From NCBI RefSeq assembly GCF_019977735.1, contig NZ_AP025024.1:1-39686 (forward strand): a stretch of 39,686 nucleotides of DNA, given 5' to 3'. A program made the position numbers and the translations under genes. The notes beneath the pieces are model-generated. The model did not search any database. It had not been told where the DNA came from and worked only from the letters and a program-made list of their open reading frames with translations. Position 1 is the first letter of the stretch, and every line of letters begins with the position of its first letter. The stretch is from Calothrix sp. PCC 7716. Its GTDB lineage: Bacteria > Cyanobacteriota > Cyanobacteriia > Cyanobacteriales > Nostocaceae. Shown piece after piece: positions 1 to 9,590 of this stretch.

Positions 1-1817
1 AAATTTGTTTAGCGACAGAAGCAGCAGGAGAAGGGATTAATTTACAATTTTGTCGATTCATGATTAATTATGACCTACCCTGGAATCCTAACCGCTTAGA
101 GCAGCGGATGGGGAGAATTCACCGAATTGGTCAAACAAAAGATGTTTATATATTTAACTTTGTAGCAGTAAATACGGTAGAAGGTCGCGTGTTAGATAAG
201 TTGCTATTTAAGTTAGAAGAAATTAGAAATGCGATGGGCGACCGCGTGTTTGATGTTATTGGGCAATTACTACAACTTAATGATATTAGATTTGAGGAAT
301 TGGTCAGGGAAGCCACCTATACTAAGAAGAGCGAAGATGAGGTTTTAGAGCAAATTGAGCGTCTTGACCCTAAACGCTTAGAAGCTTTAGAACAAGCAAC
401 TGGTGTGGCTTTGGCTACTTCCCATGTAGATTTAACCCAGATTCGTCGCACCCAAAGCCAAGATTATGTTTCTGAAGAACAGCGATTAATGCCGCGCTAT
501 GTGGAAGAATTTTTTAAACGGACTTGTGATTATCTACGGGTAAATTTGGAAGCTCGTGCTGATGGTTTGTGGCGAGTAACTTATGTAAAAGAGGAATTTC
601 GCGCTGCAAACCTAGAATCTGTACGGCGCCTGGGAACTCCAGAAAAAGAATATCTCAAGCTAACATTTTATAAAGAGCATTTGGCAAATGCATCTCATCA
701 AGATGCAGATTTATTATCACCGGGACATCCTTTATTTGCAGCGATTACCGAACGGTTAGACATGCAACTTTATGAGCAATCCCAGCAATCTGCTATATTT
801 ATTGACGCTGATGCTCAACAACCCTATAGCATACACTTTTTTGAAGTGCAGCTTTGTGGTGTTTCTAGTAAAGGTAAGGATAAAGTTCTCAAAGCACGGT
901 TGTGTGCTGTAGCAGAAAAATCTACAGGGGAACTAGCACTGCTGTCTCCCGACTGTCTGCATAATTTAGCACCAGCACCCTCTACAATTTCCCTCTCCGC
1001 AGGAGAGATAAACCAGCCCCCTACACCCCAGGAACAACAAAAAGTAGAAAATTGGTTAAAGGTAAAGGTGCAGTTACCGTTAATGAACCAAGAGCGCTCG
1101 CAACGGCAACGAGAGTTACAAATAAGACAAGATTACTTAAAAAAGGCGATGGAATCTGCCATCCGGGATGCCCAAGCCACCCAAATGAAGTTCGCGTCTA
1201 AGGTAGCTAAAGGAGATGAAACCTACCGAGTCGCGCGAGACAACGCCCAAAAGAAAGTGCGGAACTTGCAGGAACGGTATAAAACTAAACAAAGTGAACT
1301 AGATTATCTCAAGATTATTCGTCCCGGACGTGTGGCGTATTTGGGAACAGCTTTAGTAATTGGGGCGCCTGTTGAAGTATCGAAACATCCAGGGATGCGA
1401 AATGACCCAGAAGTAGAAGCTTTTGCTATGCAGTATGTAATGGACTACGAACGTCAACGGGGTTGGGAACCAGAAGATATCAGCAATAATCAAGATGGTA
1501 GCGGTTTTGACATCCGTAGTGTGGGGCCAGTCGATCCACAGACAGAAGTGGCGCCAGTGCGACGAATTGAGGTCAAAGGACGGGCACAGTGTAACCAGGA
1601 AGTTTCCCTGACGGTCAATGAGTGGCGAAAAGCACAGCAGTTAGGAGACTCTTACTGGCTATATGTAGTTTTGGGATGTAATACTGATAATCCTCAGTTA
1701 TTAATGATACAAAATCCTGCGAAAGCATTGGTGGGCGATGCAAAAGAAATCAAGCAAGTAACACGGTATATTATTGGCGCCGAAGCATTACAGCAAAAAG
1801 CCATTAATAACCCGTAG
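1..1817 (+). CDS. SNF2-family helicase with DUF3883 domain, C-terminal part (gene continues from 38060..39686)
   Basis: This is the 3' part of a gene whose 5' part lies at the other end of the window. Frame 3 is open from base 3, reading ATEAAGEGINLQF before the first methionine at 60, so that methionine is internal. Joined across the circle the protein is 1147 aa. This half holds helicase motifs V and VI (EGINLQ; EQRMGRIHRIGQ), a long coiled middle, and a C-terminal DUF3883 domain with GFDI and IEVKGR, an arrangement like the D...ExK core of PD-(D/E)xK nucleases. DUF3883 helicases recur in DISARM-like and other defence loci. The role inferred here is ATP-driven translocation or remodelling of invading DNA. 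The methylase gene follows 332 bp downstream on the same strand. Confidence 0.93.
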   Translation, partial: ICLATEAAGEGINLQFCRFMINYDLPWNPNRLEQRMGRIHRIGQTKDVYIFNFVAVNTVEGRVLDKLLFKLEEIRNAMGDRVFDVIGQLLQLNDIRFEELVREATYTKKSEDEVLEQIERLDPKRLEALEQATGVALATSHVDLTQIRRTQSQDYVSEEQRLMPRYVEEFFKRTCDYLRVNLEARADGLWRVTYVKEEFRAANLESVRRLGTPEKEYLKLTFYKEHLANASHQDADLLSPGHPLFAAITERLDMQLYEQSQQSAIFIDADAQQPYSIHFFEVQLCGVSSKGKDKVLKARLCAVAEKSTGELALLSPDCLHNLAPAPSTISLSAGEINQPPTPQEQQKVENWLKVKVQLPLMNQERSQRQRELQIRQDYLKKAMESAIRDAQATQMKFASKVAKGDETYRVARDNAQKKVRNLQERYKTKQSELDYLKIIRPGRVAYLGTALVIGAPVEVSKHPGMRNDPEVEAFAMQYVMDYERQRGWEPEDISNNQDGSGFDIRSVGPVDPQTEVAPVRRIEVKGRAQCNQEVSLTVNEWRKAQQLGDSYWLYVVLGCNTDNPQLLMIQNPAKALVGDAKEIKQVTRYIIGAEALQQKAINNP

Positions 1818-1883
1818 CATAGGCGTCTCGCCTGTGCATTCAGTAAGTAATTGTATATCATGACTCATGAACTGCCATGAGTC
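1817..1883. repeat. Two adjacent hairpins after the helicase gene
   Basis: GCATAGGCG at 1817-1825 pairs with CGCCTGTGC at 1829-1837 with one mismatch, around a 3-nt loop. GACTCATG at 1862-1869 pairs perfectly with CATGAGTC at 1876-1883. Neither has a good T-tract, so they look more like dispersed cyanobacterial hairpin repeats than factor-independent terminators. The rest of the 332-bp gap to 2149 holds a TATAAT at 1998-2003 that could be a -10 box for the methylase, but no convincing -35. Confidence 0.5.
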
Positions 1884-2149
1884 GTAAACTGTGAACTTGT
1901 ATTGTCATGCTGAGGGACGTAAACGGAGTTTTCCCGAAGGGTAGCATCTTAAAGATTTTGACGCTTATTTAAAACTAAAGTTTTAACCTGTTTTGAGTAT
2001 AATACAGAGTAAATAAGCATAAATACGCGCATTATCATAACGAACATTTTATCTAAACTTTGTAGGCATAACAAAATAAATATTGTATGATATACCAGCT
2101 AAAAATAATAAGCCATAATTACTTAGTCAGCCATTAAATTTATCTTGTT

Positions 2150-5020
2150 ATGACAAACGACAGGCGCCTAATCGAAGACTTTATCCCCATTCGTGAAATT
2201 TCTGTTGAAGCAGCACGAGAAAAATCTATTAGAAAAGGTCACATTTCTACTCTACATTTATGGTGGGCAAGACGACCTCTAGTAGCAGCAAGGGCGGCAG
2301 TTTTTGCTTCGTTAGTAGCGGCGCCTCCTTCATCGCAGAAGCGCACAGCTTTAAGTAAGATAATGATTGACCTCTGCAAGTGGGAAGCAGGAAAAGATAC
2401 TATTAATAAAGCTAAAAATCAAATATTAGAAGCACAGAGAGAAAGACTTAATTTACCTAGTAATACACCACTAAATCAAGTACCACCACCAAAAGTTTTG
2501 GATATGTTCTCAGGTGGAGGTGCAATTCCTTTAGAAGCATTGCGTTTGGGTTGTGAAACCTACGCTATTGAACTTAACCCTGTAGCTCATATTATTGAGC
2601 TTTGTACTTTAGTTTATCCCCAAAAATACGGTAAAGAATTAGCTTCTGAGGTAGAGAAATGGGGGAATTGGGTAATCGAAAAGGTGAGGGAAGAAATAGG
2701 TGATTTATATCCGGCAATAGAGAATGATAAATGGAGACTTGAGGATAAAGAGAAAGCAGAAGAGAGCGATGTGCAGCTAAATTTATTTTCTCAAAATCCA
2801 TCCACAAACAAAAATTCTAAATCGAAAAATCTTACACCAGTGGCGTATTTATGGACACGCACGGTGAAGTGTCCTAACCCTGCTTGTGGTGCTGCGGTTC
2901 CTTTGGTGCGTCAAACTTGGTTGTGTAAGAAGTCAAAAAAGTATGTAGCGCTCAAACTTATCCCGAATCACGAGACAAAACAAGTTGAGTTTGAAGTGGT
3001 GGAAGCAGCGACAGAAAAAGCGTTAGGTTTTGACCCTGCTGCTGGTAGCTCGCGCGGTAATTCTACTTGTAGGCATTGTGGGACAACTATTCCTAGTAAA
3101 CCATATATACAAGACCAGGGTAAAGCAGGAAAGATTGGCAATCAATTAATGGCTATTGTTTGTACTACTTCAGGAGAACAAGGTAAAACTTATTTAAGTG
3201 GAACAGCTTATAACAAATATAATCCTGATGAAGAAATAGTAATAAACAGGTTAGATAAGCTAGTTAAACAAATCGGAATTAACACCCCAGATGAACCAGT
3301 AAAAGTTTGGTCTGGTGTTTTTAATGCTCCACTATACGGGTTAGATAAATTTGAAAAGTTATTCACATCTCGCCAATTGTTATCGCTGATGACGTTTGTC
3401 AAGTGGGTTAGATTAGCGCATCAAGAAATGTTGCAGGAGGAGTATAATGAGGAGTTAGCGAAAGCGATAAGCACTTATTTAGCTATTATGTGCGATAAAC
3501 AAGCGATGTTTAACTGTTCTTTGGCCAGATGGTTTAATCATCGTGAAGGAATTTGTCCTGTTTTTTCTAATCAAGCTCTACCTATGGTTTGGGATTTTAT
3601 AGAAGGTAATCCTTTAAGCTCTAGTTCAGGTTCTTGGGAAAGCGCACAGCAATATATTGGAGAAGTTTTACTCGCTGACTATAATGAAAAAAATCATACA
3701 GCTCAATTACAACGTAGTTCAGCAACATCAATGCCAATTGAATCAGAATCATTAGATGCAGTAATTACAGATCCACCATATTTTGATTCTGTCCCCTATG
3801 CTGATTTATCTGACTTCTTTTATGTCTGGCTAAAACGCTCCATAGGACATCTTTATCCAGAACATTTTTCTAGTCAATTAACCCCCAAGAAAAACGAAGC
3901 CATTATGGAACCTTCTCGACATGGGGGAGATAAAAAAAAAGCAGCACAAGCTTATCAAGAGATGATGCACAAGGCATTCTGTGAAGCTAGTAGAGTGCTG
4001 AAACCAAATGGAATGATGGTTGTAGTGTATGCCCACAAAACTACATCCGGTTGGTCAACATTAATTGACTCTCTCAGACGTGCAGGATTTACAATTACCG
4101 AAGCATGGCCTCTTGATACTGAAAGTGCAGGTAGGCTTCGTGCTATTGATTCAGCTGCCCTGGCTTCCAGTATTTTCCTAGTTTCTCGTAAACGCACCGA
4201 AGCTAAAATAGGCGACTATGCAATGGACGTTCGCCCAGAACTTGCAGAAATTGTCCGCGACCGCGTAAAAACCCTGATGGCAGAAGGCGTTACTGGCGCC
4301 GATTTAGTCATTGCTTGCATCGGTGCTGGGTTGCGCGCGTACACCCAATACGACCGCGTAGAACTCCCCAACGGTGACGAATTAGACGCTAATTCCTTCC
4401 TCGACGAAGTACAAAAAGAAGTTTTAGAAGCAGTTTTAACCGACGTGCTACTATGCGATAAAAAAGGTGTTTCTGCCGTCGATAAACCCACCCAATATTA
4501 TATTTTAGGACGCTATGAATACGGCGAAGCTATTGTTGAATTTGATGAAGCTAACACCTTAGCGCGCGGCGTTGGTGTGGAACTTGATAGCGCTGGTGGT
4601 TTAACTGATGGTAAAATTGCACTGCTAAAGAAAACTAAAAATCAAGTACAGCTACGAGACTATAGCGAACGCGGCGCCTCGGATGATTTAGGCATTCAAA
4701 AAACAGAAAAACAACAAACTTTTAACGTCAAATCTCAAGTCATTGGTACGGCGCCAACATTAATAGATATTCTCCATCGCTTGCTGTGGCTAGCAGAAAA
4801 TAAACCCCAAGAAATTCAAAATTTTCTTAATTTAGCACAGCCTGATGCTACCCAACTGCGTCTCGTCGCGCAAGCCTTAGCCGGACGTGCATTAACACCC
4901 GAAGCAGGTGCTACAGAAGTTGCGAATAGTAACCGTACAAAGGAACAACAACAAATTGATACCTTGTTGGCTTCTTGGAAACGAGTAGTAGAAGATAATT
5001 TATTTACTAAAAGTAAGTAA
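2150..5020 (+). CDS. DUF1156 adenine-specific DNA methyltransferase with zinc ribbon
   Basis: The 956-aa protein begins with the DUF1156 signature (RLIEDFIPIREISVEAAREK, then LHLWWARRPL). It carries an AdoMet-binding motif I near residue 117 (LDMFSGGGAIPLEAL) and a catalytic DPPY motif near residue 540 (ITDPPYFDS), as in N6-adenine methylases. Cys pairs near 240 (CPNPACG) and 306 (CRHCG) form the zinc-ribbon insert known from COG1743. The start ATG has no clear ribosome binding site. It lies between the helicase and DUF499 genes on the same strand. The expected job is marking self DNA, or serving as the modification arm of a restriction-like defence set. I cannot read the target sequence from the protein. 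Confidence 0.93.
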   Translation: MTNDRRLIEDFIPIREISVEAAREKSIRKGHISTLHLWWARRPLVAARAAVFASLVAAPPSSQKRTALSKIMIDLCKWEAGKDTINKAKNQILEAQRERLNLPSNTPLNQVPPPKVLDMFSGGGAIPLEALRLGCETYAIELNPVAHIIELCTLVYPQKYGKELASEVEKWGNWVIEKVREEIGDLYPAIENDKWRLEDKEKAEESDVQLNLFSQNPSTNKNSKSKNLTPVAYLWTRTVKCPNPACGAAVPLVRQTWLCKKSKKYVALKLIPNHETKQVEFEVVEAATEKALGFDPAAGSSRGNSTCRHCGTTIPSKPYIQDQGKAGKIGNQLMAIVCTTSGEQGKTYLSGTAYNKYNPDEEIVINRLDKLVKQIGINTPDEPVKVWSGVFNAPLYGLDKFEKLFTSRQLLSLMTFVKWVRLAHQEMLQEEYNEELAKAISTYLAIMCDKQAMFNCSLARWFNHREGICPVFSNQALPMVWDFIEGNPLSSSSGSWESAQQYIGEVLLADYNEKNHTAQLQRSSATSMPIESESLDAVITDPPYFDSVPYADLSDFFYVWLKRSIGHLYPEHFSSQLTPKKNEAIMEPSRHGGDKKKAAQAYQEMMHKAFCEASRVLKPNGMMVVVYAHKTTSGWSTLIDSLRRAGFTITEAWPLDTESAGRLRAIDSAALASSIFLVSRKRTEAKIGDYAMDVRPELAEIVRDRVKTLMAEGVTGADLVIACIGAGLRAYTQYDRVELPNGDELDANSFLDEVQKEVLEAVLTDVLLCDKKGVSAVDKPTQYYILGRYEYGEAIVEFDEANTLARGVGVELDSAGGLTDGKIALLKKTKNQVQLRDYSERGASDDLGIQKTEKQQTFNVKSQVIGTAPTLIDILHRLLWLAENKPQEIQNFLNLAQPDATQLRLVAQALAGRALTPEAGATEVANSNRTKEQQQIDTLLASWKRVVEDNLFTKSK

Positions 5021-5129
5021 ATTAGAAATAATAATTTATCTTAAATAGTTATTCAATAGGGGTATTGTATCTAATACTTCTATCGAATAACTACAAGCAA
5101 AGCGCATAGATTATTTTAATTTAAATAGT

Positions 5130-5447
5130 TTATTTTTTTAGTTCGCGAATTTGTTCTACTATATGGTCTTCTACTGCTTTCTTTTGACTACTGCTAGCAC
5201 CTTTTTGATAATTTTTTCCAGCATCCTGAACAAACTTGCGTTTTGCACTAGAAGAAGTGTTGGGTTTCATCCCTGATTTTTTCATTGACTTTTGTAGTTC
5301 ATCCCAAGTAGTCTCAGCCGCAGCTTCACCTATTTCTACGAGCGCTTGTGGCAACAATCTTTTTGCTTCCTTACGAATATCATCTTCTGTCTCAAGTGAC
5401 GTAAGATTAACATTACCAATTTTGATTTTAAAATTAATTTTATTCAT
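5130..5447 (-). CDS. Small charged protein of unknown function inside the defence locus
   Basis: 105 aa on the strand opposite its neighbours, between the methylase and DUF499 genes. A good Shine-Dalgarno stretch (AAGGA, 8 nt before ATG) supports the start. The N-terminus (MNKINFKIKIGNVNL) looks like a beta strand pair. The rest is Lys/Glu/Ser-rich and probably helical, and it ends in EQIRELKK. I see no transmembrane segment and recognise no family. Its position suggests a regulator, antitoxin-like or accessory protein of the defence set, but that is inferred from context only. Confidence 0.6.
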   Translation of the reverse strand: MNKINFKIKIGNVNLTSLETEDDIRKEAKRLLPQALVEIGEAAAETTWDELQKSMKKSGMKPNTSSSAKRKFVQDAGKNYQKGASSSQKKAVEDHIVEQIRELKK

Positions 5448-5631
5448 ACAATAATTCCTTATATATTCTCCTATGGGAACTTAATCAAAGACATAACCCT
5501 ATTATAGTATATAAATACTGAATGTGTTTTATTATGCTAGTAGTTTTTCATTTCTTGTGGCTAAAAACTACACACAAGCTAGGGATGGAAGGTAATAATA
5601 GAAACAACCCCACTTGAAAATTTCAAATGCC

Positions 5632-8547
5632 ATGAGTAGCGCTTATCAAATAAAACCTTGGACGCAGGTCGTCACTCCCCACGCCGATATCCTTAGTGGT
5701 AATTTGGATAACGCTACATATGCAGCCAGCTTAGGCGCCGTAATTCGCCAAGACCCCAAATGTCCAATTGTGTACAGGGATGCCCGTGATTTCTTCGCCG
5801 CTACCTATCTAACAGTAGGATTGAAAAAGCTACTCGAAGATGTACTAAAGGGTTTACAGGGAAATGCTGGAGACAGGGTATTGCAGCTACGTACTCCCTT
5901 CGGTGGGGGCAAAACTCACTCTCTTATCAGTCTCTACCACATCACCAAAAACCGCGCGTCATTATCTGGTATCCCTCAAATAGAAAGCTTACCTGACCCT
6001 GGTAATGTACGAGTTGCTTATTTTATTGGTTTGGATATTGATGTAAATACAGGCATTGAAGTAGAGAATAACTTAAGAATTTTCACACCTTGGGGATATT
6101 TAGCATGGCAAATTGGTGGACATGAAGCCTATTCGTTAGTGCAGACCGCAGACCAACAATATATTGCTCCGGGTAACGATATATTACGGAAAATATTAGG
6201 CGCCCAAGCCAATTTAATACTTATAGACGAACTGCTGATTTATATTGAAAGTGCAATGGCTAAACAGGTAGGAGACTCTACCTTTGGTCGTCAAGTTCTT
6301 ACTTTTATCCAAAAACTTACAGAAGTTGTCCGCGAATCTCCCAACACAGTCTTAGTTTATTCCCTACAAGCAAGCGTTGGCGAATCGTTTGGCAATGAAG
6401 GCTTATTAAGTACTTTAGATAAATTAGTTAGCCGTATTGACGCTAAAAAGGAACCCGTTTCCGGCGATGAAGTCATGCGTGTGGTTCAACGGCGTTTATT
6501 TAGCAACATTGGCGACACAACTATTATTCAAGAAATTGCCAAGCAGCAAGCAGAATTATTCCGTAAGTTCCGCGAAAGTTATACAGAAACTAGCCGCGAA
6601 AAACAGCAAGTACAACAAGAAGCAGATTTATTAGCAGAAAGAATTTTATCAAGTTACCCATTCCATCCTGACTTAATCGATTTAATGTATTACCGTTGGG
6701 GTAGTCTTCCTAGCTATCAACGTACTCGTGGTGCTTTGCAATTTCTGGCTTCGGTGACATACGCATTGTGGCAAACACAAGATAATTCTTGGTTAATTGC
6801 ACCAGGTAATATTCCTTTTGAACAGGATGCAGCGAGAAGTTCCTTCTTTTCCCAAGTCGGAGAAAGGGATGCTTACAGTGCAGTGTTAGGCGCCGACTTA
6901 ACTGGACGCAAAGCCAAGGTGAAAACAGTCGATAACCGCATTGCCACCGATGCACCAGCCCTAGCACATTTAAAAGTTGGAACGCGCCTAGCCTCCGCAA
7001 TTTTAATGTATTCTTTTGGCGCCAGAAGTGGCGAAGACAGAGGAGTTTTAGAACAAGATATCACAGCCGCTTGCCTAGCACCAGGATTAGACCGTACCAC
7101 CATCACCGCTGCATTAAGCGACCTGCGGGAACAATTACTTTATCTACATTATGTTGGTGGTCGCTATCGGTTTGAAACTAAGCCTAATCTCAACAAGTTA
7201 ATTGCAGACGAAGAAAGCAAAGTTGGTAGCGATGAAGTGTTACAAAAAATCCGCGACGAACTGAGCAAGAATTTACAAAACACCCGTGGTAAAATTGTAC
7301 TTTGGGCTAAAGATTCAGCAGCAATTACCGACAAAGTACCGCACTTTAGTATCGTTTACCTTGAACCAAGCTGGGCAGATAAAAGCAAGGAATTAGTTTT
7401 AGCTTCAACCTTAGATTGGGTGGAAAATCGCGGTCATGATAAACGTGAATATAAAAATGCATTAGCATTTGTAGTTCCCAACAAAGCGCAAATGGATAAA
7501 GCACGTAAAGGCGCCAGAACTGCATTAGCAATAGAATCGCTAATTGAGCAAAAAACAAAGTATAAATTTAATTCAGAAGATATAGAAGAATTAAATGGTA
7601 AAGCTAAAGATGCAGCCAGCGAAATTAATGCGGCAATTCGGCGCCTTTATGATGATATATTATTACCGCTACCCGACACTAACGGAGAAAGACCAGTACG
7701 TTTAGAAACAATCGATTTACAATCCCAACTTAACACCAGCCAGAACTTACAAGAAAGGGTACTAGATGCCCTAAAAAATCACGTTTTTGATTCACTTACT
7801 GCTGTTAAATTAACTCGCTTATCTGGCTTAGAAAATCCCGAAACTGAATATATTACAGGGGAAGACCTGGTAAGTTACTTCTTCCGCTTCCCCAATTTTC
7901 CCAAAATGTTGGGAGTTGAAGCAATTAAAAATTCCATTCTTGAAGCTATTAAAAAAGGAATGCTCGGTTACGTGCCGTCAATGACAATAGTCTCTGGCAC
8001 ACCAGTAGTAGAAAATCCCAGCTTAATCAGCTTTGAGAAATCCATTCCAAGTGACGAATTAGACCTTGCTGGTTATCTTTTATCTCCCAGTTTGGTTAAG
8101 AAATTACGTACCATCGCAACTGAGAATGAAGTAGAAACAACATCAAATGAGGAGGAAGTTGACACCAATGATACCGAAAACGAAGATTATAGTACAGGTG
8201 ATTTAGATGGCACCACACCAAAAACAACCGACGAGACAGCCTCTACTGAGAAAAAGACTATTGTAGATAAATCAGAAACAAGTAGCATTGAAAGAACAAT
8301 CTTAACTGACATAGTTAATGGTAAAAAATCTGCACATTACTACAAGCTAACATCTGTCACCGATAAATCAAAAATCTTTGAACTATTTCAGGTGTTACAG
8401 GTATTATCAGATAAAGCAGAGGGAATGACTATCAAGATTGAAGTACAAGCAAATACAAAAGATAAATTTGACCCTAGCTGGATACGTAATGCAATAGAGG
8501 AACCGCTTGATGAAATGGATATTCAAGCATCTACACATTTGGAATAG
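5632..8547 (+). CDS. DUF499 family P-loop ATPase
   Basis: About 971 aa. The ATG at 5632 (MSSAYQIKPW) is preferred; an in-frame TTG at 5614 would add six residues. The N-terminal half has a Walker A of the form FGGGKTHSL near residue 90 and a Walker B (LILIDELLIYI) near residue 200, both characteristic of DUF499 (COG1483) ATPases. The C-terminal part contains an acidic, Thr/Glu-rich linker (around 8100-8280) and a short terminal domain. DUF499 proteins occur beside DUF1156 methylases and SNF2 helicases in defence islands and are related to the PglY/BrxC type of BREX ATPase. It is probably the large ATPase core of the defence complex. Confidence 0.9.
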   Translation: MSSAYQIKPWTQVVTPHADILSGNLDNATYAASLGAVIRQDPKCPIVYRDARDFFAATYLTVGLKKLLEDVLKGLQGNAGDRVLQLRTPFGGGKTHSLISLYHITKNRASLSGIPQIESLPDPGNVRVAYFIGLDIDVNTGIEVENNLRIFTPWGYLAWQIGGHEAYSLVQTADQQYIAPGNDILRKILGAQANLILIDELLIYIESAMAKQVGDSTFGRQVLTFIQKLTEVVRESPNTVLVYSLQASVGESFGNEGLLSTLDKLVSRIDAKKEPVSGDEVMRVVQRRLFSNIGDTTIIQEIAKQQAELFRKFRESYTETSREKQQVQQEADLLAERILSSYPFHPDLIDLMYYRWGSLPSYQRTRGALQFLASVTYALWQTQDNSWLIAPGNIPFEQDAARSSFFSQVGERDAYSAVLGADLTGRKAKVKTVDNRIATDAPALAHLKVGTRLASAILMYSFGARSGEDRGVLEQDITAACLAPGLDRTTITAALSDLREQLLYLHYVGGRYRFETKPNLNKLIADEESKVGSDEVLQKIRDELSKNLQNTRGKIVLWAKDSAAITDKVPHFSIVYLEPSWADKSKELVLASTLDWVENRGHDKREYKNALAFVVPNKAQMDKARKGARTALAIESLIEQKTKYKFNSEDIEELNGKAKDAASEINAAIRRLYDDILLPLPDTNGERPVRLETIDLQSQLNTSQNLQERVLDALKNHVFDSLTAVKLTRLSGLENPETEYITGEDLVSYFFRFPNFPKMLGVEAIKNSILEAIKKGMLGYVPSMTIVSGTPVVENPSLISFEKSIPSDELDLAGYLLSPSLVKKLRTIATENEVETTSNEEEVDTNDTENEDYSTGDLDGTTPKTTDETASTEKKTIVDKSETSSIERTILTDIVNGKKSAHYYKLTSVTDKSKIFELFQVLQVLSDKAEGMTIKIEVQANTKDKFDPSWIRNAIEEPLDEMDIQASTHLE

Positions 8548-8574
8548 GTGTAGTGGTTATTAAGCCGCTCCGGT

Positions 8575-8862
8575 GTGCAATTTACTGAAGCCTGGAATCC
8601 CTCGCACGGCATGGGTTTCTCCAGAACGAATTGCACTTACAAGCCGAAACGGCGCCTGGTTATTGACATCAAAACCCTGCGCCGCAACCGGGAAAACATG
8701 ACGCAATCAGAATTTCTGTCTTGGAGCAAGAACCGCGACCCCTCCGAGTACGCCTGGAAATACAACGTGGAAGATAACCTATACCGGGGTAAGAGCATCA
8801 TCCGAACAGAAAACCGGGTTAAGTGTTATTACATAGATAATACAAATTTATTTCAATGCTGA
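8575..8862 (+). CDS. Unrecognised short ORF running into the left 129-bp inverted repeat
   Basis: 95 codons from a GTG (8575); an ATG at 8611 is an alternative. The first two thirds (KPKRRLVIDIKTLRRNRE; MTQSEFLSWSKNRD) has noticeably more G/C in third positions than its neighbours and looks like genuine coding sequence, but I recognise no family. The last 26 codons lie inside the perfect inverted repeat that starts at 8786, so the original C-terminus was probably replaced when the repeat arrived. It may be a truncated gene left at the edge of a mobile segment. Confidence 0.4.
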   Translation: MQFTEAWNPSHGMGFSRTNCTYKPKRRLVIDIKTLRRNRENMTQSEFLSWSKNRDPSEYAWKYNVEDNLYRGKSIIRTENRVKCYYIDNTNLFQC

Positions 8863-8914
8863 AACCCTTGTTTTCTCGTTGAGTAGTACCAGTGTGATAA
8901 TCAAAGGCAACTAA
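8786..8914 (+). repeat. Left arm of a perfect 129-bp inverted repeat
   Basis: Every base of 8786-8914 matches the reverse complement of 12637-12765 in my alignment; identity stops on both sides. The arms face each other across 3.7 kb. Inside this arm, AGAAAACCGGGTTAAG at 8808-8823 is matched by its perfect reverse complement at 8956-8971, just beyond the arm, so the left side also has a local 16-bp inverted repeat. Confidence 0.95.
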
Positions 8915-9182
8915 CCGTAGCTCGTGTAGAATCCTTATATCATCAGACTTTCAGGCTTAACCCGGTTTTCTGGTCGTTTGCTACTAAGACCCCTTTCCTA
9001 TCTATAAGACGATATTAAAAAACTCTTTCTGAATTTTTTGAGTTATACCCGTTTTTATCACTTTCAGGCGCCATACAACCATGTGATTCATAAACACAGG
9101 CGCCGTTGACCCAAATCACCAACTAGCCACTACATATCAAGCTACTATGCTGTCACGAGTATATATACGCATACAATTTAAT

Positions 9183-9314
9183 ATGAAAAATATATTAATC
9201 TTGGGGCTACTTGCCATAGTTGGATGCTTGCAAGCAAGCCAAGATATTCATTCATTCATTCATTCATCTATTGGGTGTGGAATGGTTAATGAAGACTATA
9301 GAACAAATCAGTGA
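9183..9314 (+). CDS. Small putative lipoprotein with ATTC microsatellite
   Basis: 43 aa. The N-terminus MKNILILGLLAIVGC is a short hydrophobic signal ending in a plausible lipobox (IVGC), with Cys15 as the lipidated residue. This resembles entericidin-like or lysis-like mini-lipoproteins in form only. The codons that follow contain five tandem ATTC units around 9248-9268. A change of one unit would shift the frame, so the gene could switch by slippage. It has no clear ribosome binding site. It is AT-rich like the cassette downstream. Confidence 0.45.
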   Translation: MKNILILGLLAIVGCLQASQDIHSFIHSSIGCGMVNEDYRTNQ

Positions 9315-9494
9315 TTTGTCCAGAAAATTTACAAATCCATAGTTTAATAGACACATCCGGCATTTCACACAAGCGTATATATCAGAAGGTTTAATTTCAT
9401 CCTTATTTCACAAGTATTAAAATAATATAAAAATATTTTCTGCTGTATTTACCCTAACATATTGGTGCTATACTGATAATAGTTATCACAGTAC

Positions 9495-9514
9495 AGTACA
9501 GGGTTCACATCGCC
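9495..9514 (+). promoter_or_regulatory. Leader repeat A upstream of the glycine-rich gene
   Basis: AGTACAGGGTTCACATCGCC lies about 80 bp before the glycine-rich gene. A near copy (18 of 20 bases) is at 10179-10198, about 50 bp before the gene at 10250. TATACT lies some 20 bp upstream of this copy. The shared leader suggests common regulation of both transcription units. Confidence 0.45.
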
Positions 9515-9590
9515 ACAAAGTCTAATATCAATTTTTACCCTTGTATTTGGCTTTCCGAGTAAATTTTTGAAATTAAAGGAATATTACACT

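Noticed and set aside
8566-8581. CCGCTCCGGTGTGCAA, shared with 15943-15958 (one mismatch)
   Set aside because: The match is only 16 bp with unrelated flanks; too little to call an element end.
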